Part shown: piece after piece, positions 32,901-41,998 of the stretch
How positions within the stretch are numbered: position 1 is the first letter of the stretch
Layout of the letters: every line of letters begins with the position of its first letter
Assembly: GCF_900115595.1 (NCBI RefSeq)
Contig: NZ_FOXA01000005.1
Coordinates: forward strand, 1 to 64,000
From: Tranquillimonas alkanivorans
GTDB taxonomy: Bacteria; Pseudomonadota; Alphaproteobacteria; Rhodobacterales; Rhodobacteraceae
Reading direction: 5' to 3'
Length of the DNA: 64,000 nt
Notes under the pieces: generated by a model
Seen by the model: only the letters and a program-made list of their open reading frames with translations
The model's database searches: none
What the model was told of the DNA's origin: nothing
Translations under genes and position numbers: made by a program

Positions 32901-34048
32901 ACCTGCAGGATCTCTTCGGCGGCTTTTTCTCGCCCGAGGCGGGGCAGCGTCGCCGGGCATGGCTCGACGAACAGGACCGCCGGATCACTGAGGGGGTGCG
33001 CTACTTCCTCGGTCCACAGCTTGCGCCGCAGGTGGAGCGGGCGGCAGGCATGGCCGCGCTCTTTTCGCCGGGGCAGGACGTTGTGGACGCACAGCAAGCG
33101 AGCCGCAACCTGACGCGGTGGGACGGGCCGATGGATGCCGCGGGCGATGCGGCCACGCTTGCCGCGGCGCTGGGCTCAACGCTCCTGCCGGGCGGCGTCG
33201 CCAGCTATCGTCAAGGCATCGAGGACTTAATGGACGCCGGTGTCAGGACGCACAAGAGCGGGCAGCTCAACATCTTCGCGGGGCCGGGCGCTGCGAACGC
33301 GGATCGCTCCGCGCTCTCGCGCGCCGAACAGATGGAACAGGCCGGCGTAGACAGGGACCACATTTGGAGGTCGACCGGATGGGGGCGCGGAGTTGACGAC
33401 CAGTGGCGCTTCGAGATCGACGACAGCGCGGCACGCGTGGGGTTGCGTCCTGGCGAGACCGCGCCGCTGCCCGACGCCCTGAAGCATGAGCAGCTGAATG
33501 CAGCTTATCCTCAGCTTCAACGCGTGGACGTGGCGATGACAGACGAGGTAGATCCGGGCACGCAAGGCGTCTTCATGGGCGCTCTTGGCGAAGGTGGACA
33601 CGGTGACGCGACGCTGTGGCTCAGCGACCGTGCACGCGCTCCGCGTTCCACGATGCTGCACGAGGCGCAGCACGCGGTTCAGCAGATCGAAGGACGCCAA
33701 GCGGGCGGGAACCTTGTGGACGCCGGAAATAGCGCCGTCGCGGGGGAGATACTCGAGGAACTGCGCGGTGAAGCTCAGCCTATGGGCTTTGAGGAGTTCT
33801 TCAAGAACTCCGGGCTCGAGGACCGGGCGATGGCGCGGCACATCTTCGACAACTTCGTGAGCGATGGCGCGGCCGAAGAGGATCTCCGGAGGAAGGCCGC
33901 CCAGGAAGCGTACCGCCGGCTTGCCGGAGAGGTGGAGGCGCGGAACACGCAGGCCCGCCGGCACATGACGGCGGCAGAACGGCGGGAGGTGCCGCCGTGG
34001 GCGACTGAGGACGTGCCGCGAGAGAAGCAGCTACTGGGTCGGCATTGA
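32897..34048 (+). CDS. Phage/element protein with zincin-like HEAQH motif
   Basis: 383 aa from the GTG at 32897 (GTGA overlap with the previous gene). The N-terminal 90 residues are a small domain beginning LQDLFGGFFSPEAGQRRR. The middle contains STMLHEAQHAVQQIEG, an HExxH metallopeptidase signature followed by QAGGN, as in zincin domains of large polyvalent phage proteins. A charged C-terminus follows (HMTAAERREVPPWATEDVPR). It may be injected with DNA or act on host proteins; this is inference from the family context. Confidence 0.65.
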   Translation: MNLQDLFGGFFSPEAGQRRRAWLDEQDRRITEGVRYFLGPQLAPQVERAAGMAALFSPGQDVVDAQQASRNLTRWDGPMDAAGDAATLAAALGSTLLPGGVASYRQGIEDLMDAGVRTHKSGQLNIFAGPGAANADRSALSRAEQMEQAGVDRDHIWRSTGWGRGVDDQWRFEIDDSAARVGLRPGETAPLPDALKHEQLNAAYPQLQRVDVAMTDEVDPGTQGVFMGALGEGGHGDATLWLSDRARAPRSTMLHEAQHAVQQIEGRQAGGNLVDAGNSAVAGEILEELRGEAQPMGFEEFFKNSGLEDRAMARHIFDNFVSDGAAEEDLRRKAAQEAYRRLAGEVEARNTQARRHMTAAERREVPPWATEDVPREKQLLGRH

Positions 34049-34106
34049 GGCACTTTTGGACTGGCGACAGCCGAAAGCTTCGGAAGGTGCTGTTAGCCGG
34101 CGCTAA

Positions 34107-34499
34107 TCAGCGATGCTTGTTCATCTGGAAATATCTCTTCACGCGCTCGGCAGTGTTCTCCGATCTGGCCACGCCGTTCCGGACCTTGAGCCCCGACTGC
34201 CCGTTCATTGCTTGGCGGGGGGCGATGATCCCGCGCTCGATCCCGGTCTGAATTTTATGCACTTCCCTGATCTGGGCGTGCTGGTAAGACGCGAATGACC
34301 TGTGTCGTAGGAACGGGTGCTCATGCGCCTCGAGCAAGCAAGTTACGTCATCTGTACGTCCGTTACACGAGCATATCGGAACAAGAAGGACGTTCCCCTC
34401 TTCACAGGGATTCGTGCAGACGACGAACAGGTGCTTTCTGTCCCGATCATGCGCCGGGCCAGAAATGATCAAGAAGGTACCGTTCTTCGTAACTGACAT
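34107..34499 (-). CDS. Candidate toxin paired with the Panacea antitoxin
   Basis: 130 aa, 27 bp downstream of the Panacea gene and codirectional. Segments DRDRKHLFVVCTNPC, NVLLVPICS and HEHPFLRHRSFASYQHAQI recall a small beta-barrel protein seen beside such antitoxins; a PemK/MazF-like fold is possible. The family has no function known to me. The pairing, size and downstream position suggest the toxic partner. It converges with the zincin-motif gene. Confidence 0.6.
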   Translation of the reverse strand: MSVTKNGTFLIISGPAHDRDRKHLFVVCTNPCEEGNVLLVPICSCNGRTDDVTCLLEAHEHPFLRHRSFASYQHAQIREVHKIQTGIERGIIAPRQAMNGQSGLKVRNGVARSENTAERVKRYFQMNKHR

Positions 34500-34526
34500 G
34501 CGGTGAACAGATACTCGCGGTGCCTA

Positions 34527-35093
34527 TCAGAGCGATGCGAACATCTCATCGACCGCGGCCATGTCGGCTGCATATTCCGAGCGCTCACGCGCATCTTGGC
34601 GACCAACTGCTTCCATCATCCGCACCAACGGCAAATCACGGGAGCTTCCGTTGGGATCTTCCCATTCGGGGACATTGGCGCGATCATGCGTCCAGTCGCG
34701 CAACTGGTAATGCCCCATGTGCCCAAAGCGCTGCCATACCTCGTCCAGGATGCGGCGCTCGGCGGCACTGAGTTCGTCCAAATCCAACTGCTCACCGACG
34801 GCACCATCCGGCAGACCGACGACGTAGCCGCGCCGCGGACCTACAAAATCTGACCACCCGCTTTCGGGGTCGTCACAGAATCCGTCGATGAAAGCATAGG
34901 CCATGGAGTTCACAGGGCCGTGCGGCATTGAAACGTAACGATCCTGCTGGATGGGAAAGCCACGTTGACGAACGCTCTCGCGGTCAGCGATGTACAGCAG
35001 CTTCACGACCTTGAGCACATTCAGAGGCCGTCCGCCGTGCTTGAGGCAGAGGTACGCGATTGTCTGTGCTGCTTTTCGGGCGTTGAACTTCAT
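34527..35093 (-). CDS. Panacea-domain (SocA-like, DUF4065) antitoxin
   Basis: 188 aa. The start MKFNARKAAQTIAYLCLKHG, then LNVLKVVKLLYIADRESVRQ and YVSMPHGPVNSMAY, is the Panacea/SocA-like signature. A C-terminal ELSAAERRILDEVWQRFGHM segment follows. Panacea antitoxins neutralise many unrelated toxins and often defend against phage. It heads a two-gene operon at the tRNA-Pro end of the element, a usual cargo slot. AGGTG lies before the ATG. The 254 bp to the attachment repeat carry no other gene. Confidence 0.82.
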   Translation of the reverse strand: MKFNARKAAQTIAYLCLKHGGRPLNVLKVVKLLYIADRESVRQRGFPIQQDRYVSMPHGPVNSMAYAFIDGFCDDPESGWSDFVGPRRGYVVGLPDGAVGEQLDLDELSAAERRILDEVWQRFGHMGHYQLRDWTHDRANVPEWEDPNGSSRDLPLVRMMEAVGRQDARERSEYAADMAAVDEMFASL

Positions 35094-35347
35094 AAATCAC
35101 CTAGCACGCGCCTGAGACCGGCTGCGCTATCCTCCCTTCGGAACGTATGGCACTTAAGATTCGGTGACTCAATTCACAAATCACGAAACAGTTCAGCGCA
35201 CATGAAGGTTGTGGGGGCTCCGTCACGCTCCCGACGCGGGCCGTAGTGGCCTGCTCAGCGTTGCCCCGGTGCTGCCCTGCCTTCCTGAAACGACGCAGGC
35301 CGCCAAGCTGGCGGCCCTTTAAGTCCCTGCCCCTATTGGGGAATATC

Positions 35348-35402
35348 TGGTCGGAGTGGCAGGATTCGAACCTACGACCCCTGCCTCCCGAAGACAGTGC
35401 TC
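35348..35402. repeat. Attachment site copy 2 (within intact tRNA-Pro)
   Basis: The 3' 55 bases of tRNA-Pro, the mate of 24133-24187. It ends in the 5' side of the anticodon stem and adjacent bases, so strand exchange occurred within or near the anticodon arm. Confidence 0.9.
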
Positions 35403-35424
35403 TACCAGGCTGAGCTACACTCCG
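35348..35424 (-). tRNA. tRNA-Pro (anticodon CGG)
   Basis: 77 nt with encoded CCA. Acceptor stem CGGAGTG/CACTCCG, D arm AGCTCAGCCTGGTAGAGC, anticodon loop TTCGGGA with CGG, T arm GGTTCGAATCC. Intact because the integrated element carries the 3' portion. It reads away from the EamA gene toward the element. Confidence 0.95.
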
Positions 35425-35447
35425 ACCGTGGCGTGCCTCCTACCGAT

Positions 35448-36464
35448 TCACCGGGGGGTTGGCAATACCCTTTCTCCACGACGTCCGGGCAATCCGGTCA
35501 GGCCGGGGACGCGAGGGGCTGTGGCGGTGTCGGGACGCTGCTTCGTCGACAGGACGGGCGTCGTACGTGAGCGGCCTGAAAGGCTTTCGCGCAGCACCAC
35601 GTAGAGCCCGCTGGCGATGATGACCGCCGCCCCGAGCCAGGTCACGGGGTCGGGCGACTCGCCAAAGAACACGGCGCCGTAGAGCGCCGCCCAGATGATC
35701 TGGGAGTACTGCATGGGTGCGACGACGGCGGCGTCTCCGGCACGATAGGCGGCGATGATGACGAGGCCGGCGGCGAAGCCGAAAAGCGCGATCACGGCGA
35801 CGCCGCCCAGGTGCAGGATCGGCATTGGGCGATAGACGAAGGGCAAGGCGCAGGCCATCAGAACGAAGCTCGTCACCATGGGATAGAGCATCAGCACCGC
35901 GCTGCGTTCCTCGCGCCCGATCTTGCGCACCACGACCGAGGCCGTGGACGAGCTAAGTGCGGCCATGACCGCCGCCGCATGCCCAAGACTAAGCGGCTCG
36001 GCTCCGGGGCGCAGGACGATCAGCACGCCGGCCAGTCCCGCAATGACAGCGAGCCAGCGATGGATGCCCACCCGCTCGCCCAGAATCGGGATGGACAGGA
36101 CCGTGATCAGAAGCGGCGAGGTGAACAGGATCGCATAGGTCTGCGCCAGCGGCAGAACGGTGAAGGCGTAGAAGGCCGAAAGCCCCGTCACGACCGTGGC
36201 AAGCGTACGCAGCGCCACCCACCACGGATGCACGGGGCGAAGCGTGCCCGAAGCGCGGTCGTGCATCAGCATGATCGTGGCGAGCGGGAAGCTCAGCAGA
36301 ACGCTGAAGAATATGATCTGGAACGGGGCGTAGAACGCCCCGAGCGTTTTCACCACCACGTCGTGCGTGGCGAAGATCGCGAAGGCGGCGAGCGCGAGCA
36401 GCGCCCCCTTCGCGTTCGAGCGGTTCGAGTCGGTCATGGAATCCAGCCGGTTGCGTGATTCCAT
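35448..36464 (-). CDS. EamA/DMT-family transporter
   Basis: 338 aa (311 to 329 aa if the second ATG at 36437 is used; the Shine-Dalgarno is weak at both). Ten hydrophobic spans in two EamA repeats, with GALLALAAFAIFATHDVVVK at the start of repeat one and AAVMAALSSSTASVVVRKIG opening repeat two. It exports or imports an unknown metabolite. Ends in an Arg-rich cytoplasmic tail near the tRNA-Pro gene. Backbone gene outside the integrated element. Confidence 0.85.
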   Translation of the reverse strand: MESRNRLDSMTDSNRSNAKGALLALAAFAIFATHDVVVKTLGAFYAPFQIIFFSVLLSFPLATIMLMHDRASGTLRPVHPWWVALRTLATVVTGLSAFYAFTVLPLAQTYAILFTSPLLITVLSIPILGERVGIHRWLAVIAGLAGVLIVLRPGAEPLSLGHAAAVMAALSSSTASVVVRKIGREERSAVLMLYPMVTSFVLMACALPFVYRPMPILHLGGVAVIALFGFAAGLVIIAAYRAGDAAVVAPMQYSQIIWAALYGAVFFGESPDPVTWLGAAVIIASGLYVVLRESLSGRSRTTPVLSTKQRPDTATAPRVPGLTGLPGRRGERVLPTPR

Positions 36465-36492
36465 TCAGGCCGCCACGCTGCCGCGGTCAAGC

Positions 36493-37602
36493 TCAGAGGC
36501 TGGCGTCGAGAGCGGCAATCACGGCGTCGCCCATCTGGGCTGTCGTGGCCGGGTCCCGTTCGCCCGCCTGCATCAGGTCGGCGGTGCGCACGCCGTCGGC
36601 CAGCACCTTCTCGACTGCCTTTTCAAGCCGCGTCGCCTCGTCCCCGAGGTCGAAGGAGTACCGCAGCGCCATAGCCAGGCTCAGGATGCAGGCGCAGGGA
36701 TTGGCCTTGCCCTGACCCGCAATGTCAGGGGCCGAGCCGTGCACGGGCTCGTACATCGCCTTCGGGCGCCCGTTGGCCATCGGCGCGCCGAGCGACGCCG
36801 ACGGCAACATGCCCAGCGATCCGGTCAGCATGGCCGCCGCGTCGGACAACAGGTCACCAAACAGGTTGTCGGTGACGATCACGTCGAACTGCTTGGGGTT
36901 CCGGCACAGCTGCATGGCGCCGGCATCGGCGTACATGTGCGACAGCTCGACCTCCGGGTACTCGTTGTCGTGAACCCACTGCACCTCTTCGCGCCAGAGG
37001 ATGCCTGACTCCATGACGTTGGCCTTCTCCATCGAGCAGACCTTGTTGCCGCGGCGCTTGGCCAGTTCGAACGCCGAGCGCGCGACACGCCGGATCTCGT
37101 TCGTGGTGTAGCGCTGCGTGTTGACGCCGATGCGGCCGCCTTCGTTGTCGTCGATGATGCCGCGTGGCTCGCCGAAATAGATGCCCGAGGTCAGTTCGCG
37201 CACGATGACGATGTCGAGTCCCGCGACGATCTCGCGCTTGAGTGACGAGAAGTCGGCGAGCGCGTCGAAGCACTGCGCGGGTCGGATGTTGGCGTAAAGA
37301 TCCATCTCCTTGCGCAGGCGCAGCAGGCCGCGCTCGGGCTTCACCGAGAAGTCGAGCTCGTCGTATTTCGGCCCGCCGACGGCACCCAGAAGCACGGCGT
37401 CGACCTCTTGCGCCTTGGCCATCGTGGCGTCGGTCAGGGGCGTGCCGTGTGCGTCGTAGGCCGCGCCGCCCACCAGGTCCTCGCTCACGTCGAGGGCGAT
37501 GCCGCGCTTGTCGCCGAACCAGTCGATGACCTTGCGCACTTCGGCCATGACTTCGGGGCCGATGCCGTCGCCGGGCAGGATGAGGAGGGAGTTGTCGGGC
37601 AT
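36493..37602 (-). CDS. leuB: 3-isopropylmalate dehydrogenase
   Basis: 369 aa from the ATG at 37602 (usual length; AAGGAG upstream). It oxidatively decarboxylates 3-isopropylmalate in leucine synthesis. Motifs: [24 protein letters not shown], the substrate Arg region [40 protein letters not shown] and the NAD-binding [15 protein letters not shown]. Separated from leuD by two unrelated genes. Confidence 0.96.
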   Translation of the reverse strand: MPDNSLLILPGDGIGPEVMAEVRKVIDWFGDKRGIALDVSEDLVGGAAYDAHGTPLTDATMAKAQEVDAVLLGAVGGPKYDELDFSVKPERGLLRLRKEMDLYANIRPAQCFDALADFSSLKREIVAGLDIVIVRELTSGIYFGEPRGIIDDNEGGRIGVNTQRYTTNEIRRVARSAFELAKRRGNKVCSMEKANVMESGILWREEVQWVHDNEYPEVELSHMYADAGAMQLCRNPKQFDVIVTDNLFGDLLSDAAAMLTGSLGMLPSASLGAPMANGRPKAMYEPVHGSAPDIAGQGKANPCACILSLAMALRYSFDLGDEATRLEKAVEKVLADGVRTADLMQAGERDPATTAQMGDAVIAALDASL

Positions 37603-37683
37603 TGTCGCGGGCTCCTTGAGAACGGTCGGACGCGGCGTAACGCGCCGCCCGGGGGCGGTCAAGCGCGGCCGCGGTGGCCCGGC

Positions 37684-38931
37684 TCAGCGCCCGCGCGGAA
37701 GCGTGACGTCGACCCAGACCAGCCGGTGCCGTGAAGCGGCGACTCCTTCGTGCAACAGGAGGGCATTCAGCGGGTCGTCGAGCGGGGGCCAGAAGACGCC
37801 ACTGCCGGTCACCCGTAGGTCGCGGGAGGGGAGGACGTAGTCGACCCGCAGGTTGCCAGGGCCGGGCGCATCCGGCCAGTCCACCGTGTCCAGGCGTGGC
37901 GGGCCCTGGTGATCCGCGTTGGCGCCCCCGTCCGTCTGCGCGGCGGCGCGCGCGCCCTCGCTGCGTGGGCGCGGGTCCTGGAGCCGTGCGTGCGACAGGA
38001 GGGCTTGCAACGCGCTCCGCCGGCCCTCGCCGTCCTGCGGGTCGAGGTTCGCGTCGCCCATCACCACCAGAGGAGCCTCCGGCGGCGGCTGGGGCAGGCG
38101 GCCGTCGAGGTATCGCAGCCACAGTGCGGCCTCGTCATGGTTGCGCCGGCCGTTCCGGTCCTCCGGCCCGTCGAAGACAGGCGGCGTGGCGTGGAACACG
38201 AGCAGGTGCAGGACGCGACCGCCGGGCAGGCGCAGCGGTACGTCCCAGTGCGCGTTCGACGATAGCCGCTGCACCGCGAAGGTCTCGGCGTCGGGGAAAG
38301 GCACACCGTCGAGGTGCGGCGGGTCGGCCCCCGGCAGGTCCGTCCAGAGCAGGCCGGAGAACTCCCGCACCCGCCCAGTCTCGACCGGCAGGCGCGACAG
38401 GATGGCGAGCCCGCCGTCGCCGGCGAAGCGGCCGTAACCCTGCGCATCCCGCGCCGTCCCGAAGCGGCCGTCGCCGTCCAGGTCGAACTGCGTGGCCAGT
38501 CCGGCGTTCGGGCGGCGGGCGAAGTGGTGGGGCAGGGTGTGCCCGGCCTTCTCGATCTCTGCCGCCAGCGCCGCGAGGGCGGCGCCGCCGCGGTCATAGT
38601 CGATGCCGGACAGCACCAGCACGTCCGGCGCGACCTGTGCGACGATGGTGGCGACGGCCTGTGCCTGCGGGTCGCCCCGGCGGATGTCGCGCAGCAGAAG
38701 CCCGGGGCCGTCGCGGGACAGTTCGGTGTTGAAGAAGGCGAGGCGAAGGCTGTCGGCCCCGGCAGGCGCGGCGATCGTCAGCCAGAGCAGAAGGATCAGG
38801 CCGGCACGAGCCCGCTTTCGGCGGAGTCGGTTTCCTTGCGCTTCCGCTCGATCAGCGCGGCAATGCGGCTCATCGCCATGCCGCGCATGAAAAGAGATGC
38901 GGGGAGGAAAGCCCATGCCGCCACCGTCCAT
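37684..38931 (-). CDS. Endonuclease/exonuclease/phosphatase-family protein, exported
   Basis: Up to 415 aa. EEP fold motifs: LRLAFFNTELS, PDVLVLSGIDYD, VVMGDANLDPQDGEG, NLRVDYVLPS and ASRHRLVWVDV. The last replaces the usual Asp of SDH by Arg, so activity may be altered. A signal-like stretch LILLLWLTIAAPAGADS begins only about 44 residues in, yet no ATG, GTG or TTG lies in frame between. The real start is uncertain: a non-standard start near 38800, or the ATGs at 38931/38916 that overlap the upstream gene by over 100 nt. Confidence 0.75.
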   Translation of the reverse strand: MDGGGMGFPPRISFHARHGDEPHCRADRAEAQGNRLRRKRARAGLILLLWLTIAAPAGADSLRLAFFNTELSRDGPGLLLRDIRRGDPQAQAVATIVAQVAPDVLVLSGIDYDRGGAALAALAAEIEKAGHTLPHHFARRPNAGLATQFDLDGDGRFGTARDAQGYGRFAGDGGLAILSRLPVETGRVREFSGLLWTDLPGADPPHLDGVPFPDAETFAVQRLSSNAHWDVPLRLPGGRVLHLLVFHATPPVFDGPEDRNGRRNHDEAALWLRYLDGRLPQPPPEAPLVVMGDANLDPQDGEGRRSALQALLSHARLQDPRPRSEGARAAAQTDGGANADHQGPPRLDTVDWPDAPGPGNLRVDYVLPSRDLRVTGSGVFWPPLDDPLNALLLHEGVAASRHRLVWVDVTLPRGR

Positions 38932-39629
38932 ACCATCGTCTGTGGGTTCTCGAGCGTCATTGCGCCCGAGAGCGACGCGGCAGACCTGATCGTCGCCGGC
39001 AACAGGAATGGCAGGATAAAGCCTAAGGTGATGTTAACGCGGCTGTCCCGCTCGAGCCGTTCAACCACGTCTCCGGCCGAGGTCGGGTCGAACGTCGGCA
39101 GGTTGATCCAGACGTTGAAGTCGCCGGCATGCAGCGGCCAGCCCTTGAGCCGCACCGCGATCAGGAACACGGCCAGCGAAACCAGCGCCACCAGACAGGA
39201 CAGACCCGCCGCCGCGCGGACCAGAAGAACCTGTGCCACGCTCGCGTCCTGCGGAAGCATGAGCACGACCAGCCGCACGGGCGAATAGGGGAAATCCAGC
39301 GCCGCGCCCACGACGGACCCGATGGCGTGGATGAACATCGTCACCGACGACGGGTCGGCACCTCCGCGCGCCAGCAGGGCGAGCAGGAACACCGTAACGA
39401 ACAGCATCCCGAAGCGGATACGGTTGAAGGGCGGGGCGGCGCGGAACTCGAACAAGCTGGGCGACGAGGTCGTGTATTCCGAAATCGTCAGCGCACCGGC
39501 GGCGAGCGCCAGCAGGATCACGACCTGCACGTTGTCGGGCGCGAGCACGGGCGCAAGCAGAGACGGCGTCGCTACAAGCAACACTACAAGAAGTCCGCGC
39601 GCCACCGCGCCTGCCAGCCGCGAAATCAC
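38796..39629 (-). CDS. Conserved membrane protein, unknown function
   Basis: 277 aa with about six hydrophobic segments (for example GLLVVLLVATPSLLAPVLA, VVILLALAAGALTISEY and FVTVFLLALLARGG) and the hydrophilic loop GDFNVWINLPTFDPTSAGDVVERL. No transporter signature recognised. It overlaps the EEP gene and may be cotranscribed with it. Probably a Roseobacter-specific family. The 278 bp up to leuD contain hairpins only. Confidence 0.7.
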   Translation of the reverse strand: MISRLAGAVARGLLVVLLVATPSLLAPVLAPDNVQVVILLALAAGALTISEYTTSSPSLFEFRAAPPFNRIRFGMLFVTVFLLALLARGGADPSSVTMFIHAIGSVVGAALDFPYSPVRLVVLMLPQDASVAQVLLVRAAAGLSCLVALVSLAVFLIAVRLKGWPLHAGDFNVWINLPTFDPTSAGDVVERLERDSRVNITLGFILPFLLPATIRSAASLSGAMTLENPQTMVWTVAAWAFLPASLFMRGMAMSRIAALIERKRKETDSAESGLVPA

Positions 39630-39839
39630 TGCTCGTCGTCCCCGATCCCCTGCGGCACCGGCCCTCGCCGAACTCGCCGCGTCAACGCCAACCGCTCTTG
39701 GTGGCGGCCTGCCTTAATCTTGCCCAACTCTGGTCCGTGTCCGGCTTATGCCTCAACGACGCTTTGATCATCGCACAGCTTCTGGGCGATTTCGTGGTGC
39801 AACTGGTGCGGCTTTGCATCAATCGACGGACCGGGAAGA

Positions 39840-39860
39840 GGCCGCCGGAGTCCGGCGGCC
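39840..39860. terminator. GC-rich hairpin between leuD and the membrane-protein gene
   Basis: Perfect palindrome-like stem GGCCGCCGGA / TCCGGCGGCC with a tiny loop. It lies about 48 bp beyond the leuD stop on the minus strand. Confidence 0.4.
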
Positions 39861-39884
39861 CATCATCTTGTACCCAGCTAGCCG

Positions 39885-39903
39885 GCGGCCACAAGCGGGC
39901 CGC
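39885..39903 (-). terminator. Stem-loop right after leuD
   Basis: GCGGCC / GGCCGC with a 7-nt loop, 4 nt past the leuD stop; weak downstream T content. Likely 3' end of the leuCD transcript. Confidence 0.4.
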
Positions 39904-39907
39904 GGCG

Positions 39908-40513
39908 TCACATCCAGGGGCGCGTCTGGTTGAGCCGCGACTCGAACGTGTCGATCGCCGCGTTCTTTTCTAGCGTCAGCCCGATGTCGTCGAGGCCGTT
40001 CATCAGGCAGTGTTTGCGGAACGGGTCTACGTCGAACGGGATTTTCTGCCCGTCAGAGGTGGTAATCTCCTGGTTCTCCAGGTCCACGGTCATCCGGGCG
40101 TTGGCTCCCTTCTCGGCGTCCTTCATCAGAAGGTCCACCTGCTCCTGTGGAAGCGCGATGGGCAGAATTCCGTTCTTGAAGCAGTTGTTGAAGAAGATGT
40201 CAGCGAAGCTGGGCGCGATGACGCAGCGGATGCCGAAATCCTTGATCGCCCACGGCGCGTGCTCGCGGCTCGAGCCGCAGCCGAAGTTGTCGCCCGCCAC
40301 CAGGATCTCGGCGTCGCGATAGGCCGGCTGGTTGAGCACGAAATCCGGGATCTCGTTGCCCTGCCGGTCATACCGCATTTCGTCGAACAGGTTCACGCCA
40401 AGGCCCGAACGCTTGATCGTCTTCAGGAACTGCTTAGGGATGATCATGTCGGTGTCGACGTTCACCATCGGCAGCGGCGCGGCGATCCCGGTCAGCTTTT
40501 CGAATTTTTCCAT
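39908..40513 (-). CDS. leuD: 3-isopropylmalate dehydratase small subunit
   Basis: 201 aa. Pairs with LeuC to isomerise 2- to 3-isopropylmalate. Signature [17 protein letters not shown], plus [16 protein letters not shown] near the N-terminus. Strong AAGGAG ribosome site upstream. Lies 81 bp after leuC, with a long stem-loop in the gap. Confidence 0.96.
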   Translation of the reverse strand: MEKFEKLTGIAAPLPMVNVDTDMIIPKQFLKTIKRSGLGVNLFDEMRYDRQGNEIPDFVLNQPAYRDAEILVAGDNFGCGSSREHAPWAIKDFGIRCVIAPSFADIFFNNCFKNGILPIALPQEQVDLLMKDAEKGANARMTVDLENQEITTSDGQKIPFDVDPFRKHCLMNGLDDIGLTLEKNAAIDTFESRLNQTRPWM

Positions 40514-40533
40514 CTCAGGTCTCCTTGCGGGCC

Positions 40534-40584
40534 CGTCGGTCCCGCCGGTCCCTCCTTGCGAAGACGGACCGGCCGGGACGGACG
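40534..40584 (-). other. Long stem-loop between leuC and leuD
   Basis: CGTCGGTCCCGCCGGTCC pairs with GGACCGGCCGGGACGGACG (one bulge, one mismatch) around a 14-nt loop. It may stabilise or process the leuC-leuD message, or act as partial terminator. Confidence 0.5.
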
Positions 40585-40594
40585 AGCGCTGGGG

Positions 40595-41998
40595 TCAGGC
40601 CAGGTCGCGCACGTCGGTCAGACGGCCGGTCACGGCCGCCGCCGCCGCCATTGCGGGGCTCATCAGGTGCGTCCGGCCCTTGTAGCCCTGCCGCCCTTCG
40701 AAGTTGCGGTTCGAGGTCGAGGCGCAGCGCTCGCCCTCGGACAGCTGATCGGGGTTCATGCCCAGGCACATCGAGCAGCCCGCCATGCGCCACTCGAACC
40801 CGGCCTCCTGGAGTTTCTGGGCGATGCCCTCCTCCTCGGCCTGGGCGCGCACGAGGCCCGAGCCCGGCACGATCATCGCGCGGAGGCCCTCCTTGACCTT
40901 GCGGCCCTCCATTACCTTCGCGACCTCTCGCAGGTCCTCGATCCGGCCGTTGGTGCACGAGCCGATGAAGACCGTATCGATCTCGATGTCGCTGAGCTTC
41001 TGGCCCGGCTGCAGTCCCATATATTCCAGAGAGCGCTTCGCCGCGGCGACCTTGCCGCCCTGGAAGTCCTCGGGGCTCGGCACGGCGGCGGTGATCGGCA
41101 GCACGTCCTCGGGCGAGGTGCCCCAGGTCACGACCGGCGCGATTTCCGAGGCGTCGATCTCGATCACCTTGTCGTAGTGCGCGCCCTCGTCCGAGCGGAG
41201 CGATTTCCAGTATTCGACCGCCATCTCCCACTGCGCGGCCTTCGGCGCGTGCGGGCGGCCCTTGATGTACTCGAACGTCTTTTCGTCCGGGGCGATCAGG
41301 CCGGCGCGGGCGCCGCCCTCGATCGCCATGTTGCAGACGGTCATCCGTCCTTCCATCGACAGGGCGCGGATGGCCGAGCCCGCGTACTCGATGACGTGGC
41401 CGTTGCCGCCGGCGGTGCCGGTGCGGCCGATGATGGTCAGCGTGATGTCCTTGGCGGTGACGCCGGGGGGCAGTTCGCCCTCGACCTTCACCAGCATGTT
41501 CTTCGACTTCTTCTGGATGAGGGTCTGCGTGGCCAGAACGTGCTCGACCTCGGAGGTGCCGATGCCGTGGGCGAGCGCGCCGAAGGCGCCGTGGGTGGCG
41601 GTGTGGCTGTCGCCGCATACGATGGTCATGCCCGGCTGCGTCCAGCCCTGCTCGGGTCCGATGATGTGGACGATGCCCTGGCGGACGTCGTCCACGTCAT
41701 ACATCTCGATCCCGAAGTCGGCGGCGTTCTTGCGCAGCGCCTCGACCTGAATGCGGGACTGTTCGTCCTTGATGCCCTGCAGGCGCGTCGGGTCGGTCGG
41801 CACGTTGTGGTCCGGCACGGCGATGGTTTTCTCGGGGGCGCGAACCGGTCGCTTTGCCATGCGCAGGCCTTCGAAGGCCTGCGGGCTGGTCACCTCGTGG
41901 ACGAGGTGGCGGTCGATATACAGAAGGCAGGTGCCGTCGTCGGCCTCGTGCACGACATGGGCATCCCAGATCTTGTCATAGAGCGTCTTGGGGGACAT
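40595..41998 (-). CDS. leuC: 3-isopropylmalate dehydratase large subunit
   Basis: 467 aa, the expected length. An aconitase-family [4Fe-4S] enzyme: cluster ligands in [13 protein letters not shown] and [13 protein letters not shown], substrate loop [20 protein letters not shown], and the C-terminal [12 protein letters not shown]. Strong GGAGAGG before the ATG. Divergent from the MscS gene; the 308-bp gap (41999-42306) should hold both promoters, but I cannot fix boxes. Confidence 0.97.
   Translation of the reverse strand: MSPKTLYDKIWDAHVVHEADDGTCLLYIDRHLVHEVTSPQAFEGLRMAKRPVRAPEKTIAVPDHNVPTDPTRLQGIKDEQSRIQVEALRKNAADFGIEMYDVDDVRQGIVHIIGPEQGWTQPGMTIVCGDSHTATHGAFGALAHGIGTSEVEHVLATQTLIQKKSKNMLVKVEGELPPGVTAKDITLTIIGRTGTAGGNGHVIEYAGSAIRALSMEGRMTVCNMAIEGGARAGLIAPDEKTFEYIKGRPHAPKAAQWEMAVEYWKSLRSDEGAHYDKVIEIDASEIAPVVTWGTSPEDVLPITAAVPSPEDFQGGKVAAAKRSLEYMGLQPGQKLSDIEIDTVFIGSCTNGRIEDLREVAKVMEGRKVKEGLRAMIVPGSGLVRAQAEEEGIAQKLQEAGFEWRMAGCSMCLGMNPDQLSEGERCASTSNRNFEGRQGYKGRTHLMSPAMAAAAAVTGRLTDVRDLA

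Larger units (their letters stand above)
24133..35402. mobile_element. Integrated element in tRNA-Pro, phage-satellite or IME type
   Basis: About 11.3 kb bounded by 55-bp direct repeats (24133-24187 and 35348-35402; 54 of 55 identical) made of the tRNA-Pro 3' part. It holds integrase, AlpA-like genes, primase-helicase with candidate origin, small phage-like genes, resolvase, a zincin-motif protein and a Panacea toxin-antitoxin pair. There are no head or tail genes and no relaxase, which favours a phage satellite. The integrase sits at the broken-tRNA end, not the intact-tRNA end. Confidence 0.85.

Noticed and set aside
37731-38732. 333-aa plus-strand ORF opposite the EEP-family gene
   Set aside because: Almost entirely Arg, Gly, Ala and Pro; the minus frame has EEP motifs.
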